Shown: piece after piece, positions 6,920-13,709 of the stretch | Numbering within the stretch: position 1 is the first letter of the stretch | How the letters are laid out: each line of letters starts with the position of its first letter | Assembly: GCA_041738285.1 (NCBI GenBank) | Contig: JBGSQB010000180.1 | Coordinates: 1 to 64,000, forward strand | From: SZUA-521 sp041738285 | GTDB taxonomy: Bacteria; Pseudomonadota; Gammaproteobacteria; Pseudomonadales; Azotimanducaceae | Reading direction: 5' to 3' | Length of the DNA: 64,000 nt | Made by a program: the position numbers and the translations under genes | Notes under the pieces: generated by a model | What the model was told of the DNA's origin: nothing | What the model saw: only the letters and a program-made list of their open reading frames with translations | Databases searched by the model: none

Positions 6920-7402
6920 ATGTCCATACTCCGCCGAATGACGAATGACGAATACGCTGAGTGGCTTGAGGAGTCGATCCCCGCATTCGCTGCAGACAAG
7001 GTAGCTTCTGGGCAGTGGCCAGAGGAGTACTCGCTTGAATTGTCGAGAAAGGAGAACGACGACCTGCTCCCACAGGGCCTTGAAACACCAGACAACCACT
7101 TTTTCTCAATCCTGGATTCCGAGTCGGCAGTGGTTGGCATGATTTGGTTCGCGGTGCAGACAAAATTCAACTCTCGAATCGCATTCGTGTACGACGTTAG
7201 CGTCAGACCAAATCGCCAACGAGAAGGACACGCGATGGGCGCATTCCTCGAATTGGAGAATGAGGCAAGGCGTCTTGGGCTTTCTGGCATCGCACTGCAT
7301 GTGTTTGGCCATAACGCAGGAGCACGGGCGCTCTACGAGAAGCTGATGTATCAGCCTACAAATATCAGCCTCTTCAAGTCGCTTGAGCAACCAGGCGCCT
7401 AA
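6920..7402 (+). CDS. GNAT family acetyltransferase
   Basis: 160 aa. N-terminal helices (TNDEYAEWLEESIPAFAADK, SGQWPEEYSLELSRKE) are followed by the GNAT core: VVGMIWFAV, IAFVYDVSVRPNRQREGHAMGAFLEL (beta 4 and a modified acetyl-CoA loop, R-x-x-x-E-G-H) and ALHVFGHNAGARALYEKL with a C-terminal strand. The layout resembles YobR/YjcK-type acetyltransferases. The start is the ATG 16 bp after the attC, and the stop codon overlaps the next attC core. Substrate unknown. Confidence 0.85.
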   Translation: MSILRRMTNDEYAEWLEESIPAFAADKVASGQWPEEYSLELSRKENDDLLPQGLETPDNHFFSILDSESAVVGMIWFAVQTKFNSRIAFVYDVSVRPNRQREGHAMGAFLELENEARRLGLSGIALHVFGHNAGARALYEKLMYQPTNISLFKSLEQPGA

Positions 7403-7497
7403 CCCTTCGTTGCAGCTGACCCAACAGGGCGTCATCAAACTTGCATGCGCAATTTCGCCGCCGCCCTGCCGGACCGCTGAACTCAACCGCTATTCGG
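7397..7497 (+). repeat. attC site 11 (R' core destroyed)
   Basis: R'' GCCTAAC, arms and central hairpin are present (GCAATTTCG has one change), but the 3' end reads CCGCTATTCGGC instead of CCGTTAGGC. Recombination here should be impaired, which would tie the two neighbouring cassettes together. Confidence 0.85.
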
Positions 7498-7526
7498 CTG
7501 GTCCCTGTCGTAGTTGGCGTCGAACC

Positions 7527-7928
7527 CTATCGACGTGGTCCTATCGAAGCGACTCGCCGCCAATCAACGGCAATTTCACTAAAGATCCCACTCGCTTCCT
7601 CGATAGCAACCCAACTTGAGTAGTCGTGCTCTTCGCTGCAAACGATCGGATCGGGTAGCTTCGCCGTTGCGTGGAATACCACTAGAAAGAGGTCTCGTCC
7701 TGGGACGCGGTAGTCGTCCGCTTGATACCACCCGAGTAGCTCACCAACTTGGATCTCTTCGATTCCAGGTAGCTCTTCACAAAGCTCTCGACGGAGCGCA
7801 TCAACCGGCGACTCCCTTACCTCAATGCGTCCGCCTGGCAGGTCCCATGATGACCCGCGACGCAGCAGCAACACGTCAGATCCCTTGGTCAGCAAGGCCT
7901 TCGCGCCAATATGGAAGTCGGCTAGCAT
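7527..7928 (-). CDS. NUDIX hydrolase
   Basis: 133 aa. The Nudix box is complete: GGRIEVRESPVDALRRELCEELPG fits G-x5-E-x7-R-E-x2-E-E-x-G (residues about 35-58, shown here only as its pattern). It hydrolyses a nucleoside diphosphate linked to another moiety; the substrate is not readable. Inverted cassette. The ATG at 7928 opens the conserved DFHIGAKALL strand; an upstream extension would translate the neighbouring attC. Confidence 0.88.
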   Translation of the reverse strand: MLADFHIGAKALLTKGSDVLLLRRGSSWDLPGGRIEVRESPVDALRRELCEELPGIEEIQVGELLGWYQADDYRVPGRDLFLVVFHATAKLPDPIVCSEEHDYSSWVAIEEASGIFSEIAVDWRRVASIGPRR

Positions 7929-7996
7929 CAATCCGATGGTAGCACTGACTGAACAAATCCAGCCAAGGGGCCAGTCCGGAAACCAATGCAAATGCC

Positions 7997-8094
7997 GCAT
8001 AACCCTTCGTTGCAGCGGACCCACCGGGGCGTCACCAAACTAGCATGCGCAAGTTTGCGGCCGCCCTGTTGGGCCGCTGAACTCAATCGTTAGG
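7997..8094 (+). repeat. attC site 12 (98 bp, R'' GCATAAC)
   Basis: R'' is GCATAAC, R' GTTAGGC. The central hairpin has one broken pair (AAACTAGC against GCAAGTTT). Confidence 0.88.
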
Positions 8095-8113
8095 CCGCTT
8101 GCCGCTGCGCTCA

Positions 8114-8141
8114 TTGACATACTGATAATGGTATATACAAT
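8114..8141 (+). promoter_or_regulatory. Promoter of the relE-like/XRE cassette
   Basis: TTGACA (8114-8119), 16-bp spacer, TACAAT (8136-8141): a near-consensus sigma-70 promoter inside a cassette. The spacer holds the dyad ATAC-N8-GTAT, a likely antitoxin site. The toxin ATG is 8 bases after the -10 and has no ribosome site, which suggests a leaderless mRNA. Confidence 0.65.
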
Positions 8142-8149
8142 CCTTTCTT

Positions 8150-8431
8150 ATGTGGGAGATCCTCGAGCATCGTCGCGTCGATAGGCAGCTCGCTCGTCTC
8201 CCGAAGGACGTCCTGAAGCGATACGAGAAATGGAAGGATATCGTCCAAACCTCGGGACCAAATGGACTACGTCTAGTTCGAGGTCTCAATGACGAAGCGC
8301 TGCGGGGTGAGTGGGTCGGTCACAGGTCATCGCGGTTGAACCAGCAATACCGCGTGATATATCGAATCGAGCGCGATGAGATTCTGGTACTGGTAGTGAG
8401 CGTGACAGCACATGACTACAGGCAAAAGTAA
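8150..8431 (+). CDS. RelE-superfamily (HigB-like) toxin
   Basis: 93 aa. WEILEHRRVDRQLARLPKDV is the typical opening helix of RelE/YafQ-type mRNA interferases; GLRLVRGLNDEALRGEW and SSRLNQQYRVIYRIE give the core beta strands with the basic catalytic face, and the protein ends in a VVSVTAHDY strand. It is first in a two-gene operon and overlaps the antitoxin by 20 bp. Its own promoter lies in the cassette. It should cleave ribosome-bound mRNA. Confidence 0.88.
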   Translation: MWEILEHRRVDRQLARLPKDVLKRYEKWKDIVQTSGPNGLRLVRGLNDEALRGEWVGHRSSRLNQQYRVIYRIERDEILVLVVSVTAHDYRQK

Positions 8432-8693
8432 GCACCGCGAGTTCCGTAGAGCGGGGAAGCGTATCAACGTCACCGTGGGCGAATCGGTGCGGATCATGCG
8501 CGAGTTCCAAGAACTCACGCAGGTCGATCTCGCCGAGCTCACAGGCATCCCTCAATCGACGATCTCCGCAATCGAGCGAGACCGCATCAACCTTGGCGTC
8601 GAGCGCGCCAAGGCCCTTGCACGCGCGCTGCGGTGTCATCCCTCGGTCCTCGTTTTTCCCGGTTGGGACGTCAGAAATGAGTCCGCGGCCTAA
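8412..8693 (+). CDS. XRE-family (HigA-like) antitoxin
   Basis: 93 aa. A helix-turn-helix occupies about residues 24-62: VRIMREFQELTQVDLAEL, then GIPQSTISAIERDRINLG, ending in RAKALARALRCHPSVLVFPGW. It pairs with the upstream toxin and probably represses the promoter through the ATAC-N8-GTAT dyad. The stop codon TAA is supplied by the R'' core of the following attC. A decayed copy of its 3' end is recognisable near 21405-21461. Confidence 0.87.
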   Translation: MTTGKSKHREFRRAGKRINVTVGESVRIMREFQELTQVDLAELTGIPQSTISAIERDRINLGVERAKALARALRCHPSVLVFPGWDVRNESAA

Positions 8694-8786
8694 CACGTCG
8701 TTGCGGCGGACCCAACAGGGCGTCATCAAACTTGCATGCGCCAGTTTGCCGCCGCCCTGCCGGACAGCTGAACTCAACCGTTAGGT
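8688..8786 (+). repeat. attC site 13 (99 bp, R' GTTAGGT)
   Basis: Standard body with arms TTGCGGCGGACC and GGACAGCTGAAC. R' reads GTTAGGT. Confidence 0.9.
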
Positions 8787-8807
8787 TCCTTCCGCCAATC
8801 GCGAGCG

Positions 8808-8813
8808 TATACT
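8808..8813 (+). promoter_or_regulatory. -10 element of the addiction-module cassette
   Basis: TATACT, 7 bases before the antitoxin ATG, with no ribosome site between. A -35 is weak (TTCCTT at 8786-8791, 16-bp spacer). It fits the leaderless pattern of the other toxin-antitoxin cassettes. Confidence 0.45.
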
Positions 8814-8820
8814 CAGGCCC

Positions 8821-9039
8821 ATGACAAAATCCGCCAAAGACATTGTCGAATCGGCGAAGCGATTACCGCCCGCCGAACGTGCCGTCGTGATTGAGGCACT
8901 ACTGGACTCCATGGATGCCCCCGATCCCTCGATCGACGCTAAGTGGGTGACCGAAGCAGAGTCTCGGCTTCAGGCGTACGAATCCGGCGAACTGAAGGCC
9001 ATTGACGCGGACGAGGTGCTGTCCAATCTCCGCAAGTGA
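8821..9039 (+). CDS. Addiction-module antitoxin (TIGR02574-like)
   Basis: 72 aa. KDIVESAKRLPPAERAVVIEALLDSMD is the signature of the short putative addiction-module component family: an alpha-helical protein whose L-P-x-x-E-R-x-x-L/I-x-x-x-L-L-x-S-L/M motif is diagnostic, followed by WVTEAESRLQAYESGELKAIDADEVL. It would normally neutralise the ParE/RelE-type toxin encoded next. Here the toxin is frameshifted, so the antitoxin is an orphan. Its stop overlaps the toxin's GTG start (GTGA). Confidence 0.85.
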   Translation: MTKSAKDIVESAKRLPPAERAVVIEALLDSMDAPDPSIDAKWVTEAESRLQAYESGELKAIDADEVLSNLRK

Positions 9040-9240
9040 AGGTTCGGTTTCTCTCCGTCGCCGCCCGCGAACTCACTGAAGCCAACGACTACTATCACTC
9101 CATCTCATCGGATCTCGGTCAGCGGTTTATCTCGGAAAATCAACGCTGCCATTGGCCGCATCAAATCCAATCCTGTAGCTTGGTCTTCCATTGGGGCGAA
9201 GTACCGCCGGTGCCGCACGCGACCCGGAGCACTGGCGTGA
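9036..9240 (+). pseudogene. Frameshifted ParE/RelE-type toxin
   Basis: The frame starts at GTG and reads like a ParE toxin (VRFLSVAARELTEANDYY, then LGQRFISE). At the GGAAAAT run near 9135 one extra A shifts the frame; the correct continuation INAAIGRIKSNPVAW and GAKYRRCRTR is found in the +1 frame, ending at the TGA at 9238. The end is also short: the family's FPY-x-x-x-Y strand after YRRC is missing. So the toxin is inactive through at least one indel. Confidence 0.8.
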
Positions 9241-9250
9241 TCGAATCGGA

Positions 9251-9349
9251 ACCTAACCATTCGGTGAAGCGGACCCAACAGGGCGTCATCAAACTTGCAT
9301 ATGCAAGTTTGCCGCCGCCCTGCCGGGCCGCTTACCTCCACCGTTAGGC
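9251..9349 (+). repeat. attC site 14 (99 bp, R'' ACCTAAC)
   Basis: Standard body with AAACTTGCATATGCAAGTTT as the central hairpin, here a perfect palindrome. R' GTTAGGC. Confidence 0.92.
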
Positions 9350-9399
9350 GGCAACCACGACTGTCGCGGAACTCTCAAGTGAACCAGCTTCACGTGAAA

Positions 9400-10266
9400 A
9401 TGCCGATTGTCATCCCGTTAGGATTCGTTCTCGCAATTGTCTCCCTGCGAGCGTTCGATCTGTTTGTACTGAGGGTCGATTGGTGGCCAGATCCAGCGAT
9501 CGTCTCGAAGACTCTCGGGTTGCTGCTCGTACTCGGGTACCTGCGCGCTCTTCAACATGGCGTCGATAGTGTCGGATTACACACACGCAACGGTGCGTAT
9601 GCAGTTGGTATCGGTGGCCTGAGCCTGTTGGTGATCTTTGCGTCTCTGTATGCGATCGAGTTCCAGGCACTGCGGGTCGACGGCGAGACTCCACGCGTCG
9701 TTCTCGGCGTTGTCGACCCCCGAACCGGTGTGGTGGTCGCCGGCGCGCTATTGGTGTGTTTCGCGGGGCAGATTCTCAACGCGTTCACCGAAGAGTGCAT
9801 CTTCAGGGGAATTCTCCTGCCTCACTTCATGCGGCGGATGTCGTTCTGGAAAGCGAATCTGGCGCAGGCGTTCTTGTTCGCTGTTGCTCACCTAGTGTGG
9901 CCGATGAGCAGCTGGGCACTAGGACGCGCCACGTTGCAGGACGCGTTGTCCGAGGCGGGATTGCTGTTGGTGTTCACGGCGGTCGGCGGCCTGATCTTCG
10001 GTTACCTATATTACCGAACGAGCAGCCTCTGGACGCCATTGTTGGCCCATTTGATCGATAACTCGGTTTGGCTCTTCGTTCACATTGAAACGCCGACGCG
10101 CTCCAATGCAGAAGCAGACGTTGCGATCTTCGCGCGCGTGGGTTTTTTGTCGTTGGTGCTCATTGCGTGGCTTGTCGCGAAACCTTCGAGAATTCCACCG
10201 CTAAGACCGTGGGGAATCGGGCTCACATCTGGCAATGTCGCTCCTGCCGATGGTGGCAGCAGATGA
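9400..10266 (+). CDS. CPBP-family intramembrane glutamic endopeptidase
   Basis: 288 aa with about eight hydrophobic stretches. Motif 1 is EECIFRG (residues 131-137), motif 2 AHLVWP (His about 161), motif 3 HLIDNSVWL. This is the ABI/CPBP fold, so a polytopic inner-membrane protease. A GTG at 9379 in the same frame is an alternative start seven codons upstream. It is one of three CPBP genes in the array and the only one that is both intact and in array orientation. Confidence 0.85.
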   Translation: MPIVIPLGFVLAIVSLRAFDLFVLRVDWWPDPAIVSKTLGLLLVLGYLRALQHGVDSVGLHTRNGAYAVGIGGLSLLVIFASLYAIEFQALRVDGETPRVVLGVVDPRTGVVVAGALLVCFAGQILNAFTEECIFRGILLPHFMRRMSFWKANLAQAFLFAVAHLVWPMSSWALGRATLQDALSEAGLLLVFTAVGGLIFGYLYYRTSSLWTPLLAHLIDNSVWLFVHIETPTRSNAEADVAIFARVGFLSLVLIAWLVAKPSRIPPLRPWGIGLTSGNVAPADGGSR

Positions 10267-10307
10267 TGCGATTACTATTGTACGTCAGGCGCTATTCCGC
10301 CTGTGCC

Positions 10308-10406
10308 GCCTAACCACTGCATGCAGCCGACGCCCCAGCCAGTCATCAAACTTGCATGCGCAAGTTTGCCGCCGCCCTGCTGGGCCGCTCAACTCCACCG
10401 TTAGGC
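10308..10406 (+). repeat. attC site 15 (99 bp, intact)
   Basis: Cores GCCTAAC and GTTAGGC. The left arm differs (CACTGCATGCAGCCGACGCC), the right arm is standard, so pairing is weaker. Central hairpin standard. Confidence 0.9.
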
Positions 10407-10416
10407 GGCCATTCAG

Positions 10417-10875
10417 TCACCTGCGCAGCGCCAACAGTGCCTGCTTCATTTCTTCCCGCGATACGTTGCGGAGGTGTTCATGAAAGTTCCAAATGTGGCC
10501 CTCGATATCCCTCGCCTCGTATCTACGATCGCCCCAGAACATGTCCGCTGGCGCAGACACAATCTCCGCACCATTCGTTCGGGCGCGTACGTAGTGCGCA
10601 TCAATTCCATCGACGTACACAATCAATGCCTGAGTTGCTCCGCTTAGCTCCTTTGGGCTTCGTATCCCGTGAGCACCTACTTTTCCAACCATGATTCGGC
10701 TGTCGAGCACGTTTAGCTCGGTGAGTCCGATGCCGCCGTCGTCGTCGGTGATCCGATCATCGACTCGCTCAGCGAATCCAAACGCCGACTCAAGAAATGC
10801 GATCGCGCCAGCTACGTCCTGGTAGGCCAACCTTGCTAAGATCCGAGGTACACCATTGGGCGGGTTGTCCGTCAT
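10417..10875 (-). CDS. VOC-family protein (PhnB/glyoxalase-like)
   Basis: 152 aa. RILARLAYQDVAGAIAFLESAFGF is the opening strand and helix of a PhnB-type VOC domain; the second module carries VYVDGIDAHYVRARTNGAEI and WGDRRYEARDIEGHIWNF, with the characteristic D-x-x-G-x-x-W near the end. Inverted cassette with a strong GGGAGGAA ribosome site before the ATG. Function unknown; such proteins are often linked to resistance or detoxification. Confidence 0.85.
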   Translation of the reverse strand: MTDNPPNGVPRILARLAYQDVAGAIAFLESAFGFAERVDDRITDDDGGIGLTELNVLDSRIMVGKVGAHGIRSPKELSGATQALIVYVDGIDAHYVRARTNGAEIVSAPADMFWGDRRYEARDIEGHIWNFHEHLRNVSREEMKQALLALRR

Positions 10876-10925
10876 GGCTTGGTTCCTCCCGTCTTTCTCG
10901 GCGAATCAATCCTATCGCATTGGCC

Positions 10926-10980
10926 GCCTAACACGTCGTTGCAGCGGACCCATCAGGGCCGCTTACCTCCACCGTCATGC
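10926..10980 (+). repeat. attC site 16 with internal deletion (55 bp)
   Basis: The left arm GCCTAACACGTCGTTGCAGC runs to CATCAGGGC and then jumps to CCGCTTACCTCCACCG. The whole central hairpin is missing, and R' reads GTCATGC. The lost block begins and ends at GGGC copies, suggesting slippage or hairpin excision. Confidence 0.8.
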
Positions 10981-11011
10981 GGCTCGTACTGGCGTACCCG
11001 CTCAAGCAGCT

Positions 11012-11017
11012 TAGACT
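11012..11017 (+). promoter_or_regulatory. -10 element of the DUF433/DUF5615 cassette
   Basis: TAGACT, 7 bases before the ATG, again without a ribosome site. I see no good -35 at the right distance, so the promoter is weak or activated. Confidence 0.35.
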
Positions 11018-11024
11018 GGATTGC

Positions 11025-11249
11025 ATGGCTGAATCCGTAATCACCAGAGATCCCAACGTTCTTGGAGGCACGCCGGTCTTCAGCGGGACACGCGTCCCAG
11101 TGCGTATTTTGCTGGAACACCTTGAGGCCGGCGACTGCATCGACGACTTCTTGGAAAGCTATCCGACGGTGACTCGCGATCAGGCGGTGGACCTGATCGA
11201 ACTCGCACTCGAGCAGCTCATGAAGCTCGGCGATGGAGCTGCTGCTTGA
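11025..11249 (+). CDS. DUF433 antitoxin (VapB-like)
   Basis: 74 aa. SVITRDPNVLGGTPVFSGTRVPV is the signature of DUF433 proteins (I-x-x-D-P-x-I/V-x-G-G-x-P-x-x-x-G-T-R-V-P-V), followed by LLEHLEAGDCIDDFLESYP and TRDQAVDLIELA, a winged-helix-like end. It sits 5' of, and overlaps by 17 bp, a PIN-like DUF5615 gene, the standard toxin-antitoxin pairing of these families. It is expected to bind DNA and the toxin. Confidence 0.88.
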   Translation: MAESVITRDPNVLGGTPVFSGTRVPVRILLEHLEAGDCIDDFLESYPTVTRDQAVDLIELALEQLMKLGDGAAA

Positions 11250-11559
11250 CGAGTCGATTCCGAGACAGCTAGCAACATCCTTCGGGGAGGCCTTCGAGGT
11301 ATTCACAGTCGCTGAGATGGGCTGGTCAGGTACTGCGAATGGAGCACTTCTAAGATTGGCGAAGGAGCACGACTTCGAGGCATTGATCACGGCGGATCGA
11401 GGCATCGCTCACCAGCAGAATCCGAACACGCTACCAATCAAGGTAGTCGTCATGATTGCGCATCGGACACGGCTCCAGGAATTGCAGCCGATGGTCGCCG
11501 CGGTGGTCGAGTTGCTTCAGAACCAAACGTCAATCGGTGTCTATCATGTCGCCGTATAA
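11233..11559 (+). CDS. DUF5615 PIN-like toxin
   Basis: 108 aa. LLLDESIPRQLATSF gives the first acidic residues (D-E-S/N) and EALITADRGIAHQQN the D-x-D/R-G segment of the DUF5615 (Mut7-C-like) PIN-type nuclease fold. It is the presumed RNase toxin partner of the upstream DUF433 protein. The frame is complete, and the last codons overlap the R'' core of the next attC, which provides the stop (GTATAAC). Confidence 0.85.
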   Translation: MELLLDESIPRQLATSFGEAFEVFTVAEMGWSGTANGALLRLAKEHDFEALITADRGIAHQQNPNTLPIKVVVMIAHRTRLQELQPMVAAVVELLQNQTSIGVYHVAV

Positions 11560-11652
11560 CATCTCGTCGCAGCGGACCCAACAGGGCGTCATCAAACTTG
11601 CGTGCGCAAGTTTGCCGCCGCCCTGCCGGGCCGCTTACCTCCATCGTTGTAC
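11554..11652 (+). repeat. attC site 17 (99 bp, cores GTATAAC / GTTGTAC)
   Basis: Both cores depart from the consensus in compensating ways: GTATAAC pairs with GTTGTAC apart from one base, so the fold is kept. Arms and central hairpin are standard. Confidence 0.87.
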
Positions 11653-11760
11653 GGCGCTGGTGCTGCCGCGGCGCCCCAAAGTTCGGCCTGTGGCCGATTG
11701 CTTGGTTGTCCGGTTATTCAAACAGTAGACTGCAACCGCAATTCAAGGTGCGAGAGGCGA

Positions 11761-12135
11761 ATGAAGGGAAAGAATCCGATCGTCATCCACTACGTCTACG
11801 ACATGGCCCGCGCAAAGCGCTTCTATTCGAACGCTATTCAAGTCGAGTCGACGTACGAGTCTCCCGGATGGACAACCCTCGGATTCGGTTCAATCGAGTT
11901 GGCGCTTCACATTCTCAATCCTCGATCGAAGGATCCTGAGGCACCTCTTCCACACGCCGGTTTGAACCTCGAAGTGGACAACATCGAGGAGATCCAGGTA
12001 GATATTGAGCGCCTCGGAGGTCATCTCGTCGAACTCCGCGAGCCACAGGGAGGTGTACCCGTTCGTGTTGCCACTTTCAAAGACTCGGAAGGTAATGGCT
12101 TCGAGCTTCGCCAACAGCCAAAGCGTCACCAATAG
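11761..12135 (+). CDS. VOC / glyoxalase-like protein
   Basis: 124 aa from the ATG after a GAGAGGCGA ribosome site. KNPIVIHYVYDMARAKRFYSNAI is a VOC opening; LHILNPRS, LNLEVDNIEEIQVDIERLGG and FKDSEGNGFELRQ complete two modules. The last Glu of GNGFELRQ is the expected metal ligand, and His in VIHYV the first. Substrate unknown. Longer in-frame starts exist upstream but lie in the attC. Confidence 0.83.
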   Translation: MKGKNPIVIHYVYDMARAKRFYSNAIQVESTYESPGWTTLGFGSIELALHILNPRSKDPEAPLPHAGLNLEVDNIEEIQVDIERLGGHLVELREPQGGVPVRVATFKDSEGNGFELRQQPKRHQ

Positions 12136-12167
12136 ACGTAACGACCCATCGGTGGGTTGGAGGCGCC

Positions 12168-12267
12168 GTATAACAAGCGGTTGCAGTGGACCCACTTGGG
12201 CGTCACGCAATTTGCTTGCGCAAATTGCGCGCCTCCCGGCGTGGGCCACTGAACCGCGACGTTAGGT
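12168..12267 (+). repeat. attC site 18 (100 bp, third body type)
   Basis: Cores GTATAAC and GTTAGGT. Arms TTGCAGTGGACCCAC and GTGGGCCACTGAACC pair; the central arms are CGCAATTTGC and GCAAATTGCG. A shortened relative lies at 16570. Confidence 0.9.
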
Positions 12268-12301
12268 GGCGCAGAGCATCGCGATAACCCCGCGCGGTGC
12301 C

Positions 12302-12489
12302 ATGAACTTCATCCGATATCAACAGGGGCCAGCCGGTATGATTGGTTCGTCTGCGGCAGGTCTAATGTTCGGCGTCCTAGATCTCACGTGGGGCGCAATC
12401 TGTGGTTGCCCATACTTGCCCATGGCCTCTCCGACACTATTGGCCTCGCGCTGATATACCTGGGGCTCGCACCGGGCTTGCAAGTGTGA
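12302..12489 (+). pseudogene. Possible frameshifted small membrane protein
   Basis: The frame from ATG 12302 (MNFIRYQQGPAG, then SSAAGLMFGVLDLTWG) ends at 12454. A -1 shift near 12420 instead continues into a hydrophobic tail (DTIGLALIYLGLAPG) ending at TGA 12487. This looks like a short membrane protein broken by one indel, but I recognise no family and it may be non-coding. Confidence 0.3.
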
Positions 12490-12508
12490 ATCGTAGTCGT
12501 GCGCGCCC

Positions 12509-12566
12509 GGCTAACAATGGCATCCAGCCGACCGCCTTCGGCAGCGATTGATGGCATGCGTTAGGT
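12509..12566 (+). repeat. attC site 19 (short form, 58 bp)
   Basis: GGCTAAC at the left, GTTAGGT at the right. Arms AATGGCATCCAGCCG and TTGATGGCATGCG pair only in part; the apex is CCTTCGGCAG. A short attC of another lineage. Confidence 0.7.
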
Positions 12567-12582
12567 TGCCAGGCGCGCTGTC

Positions 12583-12818
12583 GTGGAGTTCGAGTGGGAT
12601 CCGAAAAAAGCACGCGCGAACGAGCAGAAGCATGGCGTCGCTTTTCAGTAAGCGACCGACGTATTCGCGGACGACCTATCGTCTGCGGTGGAGGATCCGG
12701 ACCATTCTGTCGGGGAAGCCAGGTTCCTATCTTTGCCAGAACCAGCCGGGACCGACACCTGGTCGTTGGGTTCTCGGAGAGGGGTGATAGAGTCCGAATC
12801 ATCTCCGCAAGCCGATGA
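12583..12818 (+). pseudogene. Decayed BrnT-family toxin
   Basis: From GTG 12583 the reading VEFEWDPKKARANEQKHGVAF is an unmistakable BrnT start. It then meets an in-frame TAA after HGVAFQ, continues as TDVFADDLSSAVEDPDHS in the same frame, and finally shifts frame to reach HLVVGFSERGDRVRIISASR, the BrnT C-terminus. At least one nonsense and one frameshift mutation have destroyed the toxin; the antitoxin after it is intact. Confidence 0.82.
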
Positions 12819-12839
12819 CCCGGCAAGAGCGGCAAGCCT

Positions 12840-13043
12840 ATGAAAGCTAAAGACGAACTGAGGCCGGAGTACCCGGCTGACCTCATAAGGAAGGGCGTGC
12901 GCGGGAAACACGCTAAACGCTACCGCGAAGGCACAAACATCGTGCTGATCGACCCTGACCTTCACGAGATCTTTCCCGACTCCGCGGCCGTAAATCGTGC
13001 GCTACGAGAGTACGTTGCACAGAAAGATCAGCGGGCAACCTAA
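12840..13043 (+). CDS. BrnT-associated antitoxin (orphan)
   Basis: 67 aa. The block KGVRGKHAKRYREGTNIVLI and then DPDLHEIFPDSAAVNRALR is typical of the short antitoxins found directly behind BrnT genes (G-K-x-A-K-R-Y-R-E-G-T-N, then F-P-D-S-x-x-V-N-x-A-L-R). It follows a decayed brnT, so it is now an orphan antitoxin. An intact frame after toxin loss suggests recent decay, selection, or a role in protection against related toxins. TAA comes from the next attC remnant. Confidence 0.8.
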   Translation: MKAKDELRPEYPADLIRKGVRGKHAKRYREGTNIVLIDPDLHEIFPDSAAVNRALREYVAQKDQRAT

Positions 13044-13077
13044 CATTTCGTTGAAGCGGGCCCAACAGGGCGTCATC
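13038..13077 (+). repeat. attC site 20 (left half only)
   Basis: ACCTAACATTTCGTTGAAGCGG, then CCCAACAGGGCGTCATC, after which the sequence runs straight into the next gene's leader. The right half and R' core are gone. Confidence 0.82.
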
Positions 13078-13092
13078 TCAAGAGCTGGCTGA

Positions 13093-13674
13093 ATGCCTAT
13101 CTATTTCATTCAAATGTCTGGCGTCCCAGGCTCCGGTAAGTCCTCAATCGCGAGGGGTATTGCCTCGCAACTGACTGCTGTGATCCTAGATCACGACGAA
13201 ACCAAGAGCGCCATCCTAAGAAGCGGAGTTTCAGAATCGCAAGCCGGTGCTGCCTCATACGAGGTGATCAAAGCTCTGTCCAAACGATTACTTGAACAGG
13301 CTACATCTGTCATCGTGGACAGCCCCTGTTTGTACCAAGAGCTTCTCGATCACGGAATGCGTGCGGCGCAGGAATATAATGCACGGTACAAGTACATAGA
13401 ATGCCAGCTCAACGATCTGAGTGAACTTGATAAAAGACTCCGATCTCGGAAAGCACTAACGAGTCAGATTCTGCATCTAGATCAACAATTCAGCCATGCT
13501 GGCGCAGCTAAAAGACGGGCGATGGACCTGATTGTCGAATGGGCTGAACAAGCTAAACGCCCACAACAAGACGCGCTTGTTCTAGACACCGCTCGCCCGA
13601 TTGCGGATTGCGTTCTTGAAGCTCTCACCTATATAGACACTAACATCGACGAGGAGATCAGAAATGACGCCTAA
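13093..13674 (+). CDS. P-loop kinase-like ATPase (AAA_33 type)
   Basis: 193 aa. Walker A is GVPGSGKSS (residues 10-18). VILDHDETKSAIL places the acidic D-x-D/E after strand 2 as in zeta-toxin, polynucleotide and amino-sugar kinases, and SVIVDSPCLYQELLDHG is the Walker-B-like strand. The C-terminal half is helical with the basic lid segment DKRLRSRKA. It phosphorylates an unknown small molecule. The gene has low GC for the array, and its stop codon lies in the next attC. Confidence 0.75.
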   Translation: MPIYFIQMSGVPGSGKSSIARGIASQLTAVILDHDETKSAILRSGVSESQAGAASYEVIKALSKRLLEQATSVIVDSPCLYQELLDHGMRAAQEYNARYKYIECQLNDLSELDKRLRSRKALTSQILHLDQQFSHAGAAKRRAMDLIVEWAEQAKRPQQDALVLDTARPIADCVLEALTYIDTNIDEEIRNDA

Positions 13675-13698
13675 CAAGGCGATGAAGCGGACATGAGT
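13669..13698 (+). repeat. attC site 21 (left third only, 96-bp type)
   Basis: GCCTAACAAGGCGATGAAGC, then GGACA, identical to the start of site 10 (6809), then interrupted by the leader of the next gene. Confidence 0.78.
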
Positions 13699-13709
13699 TG
13701 GAGGTTGCC

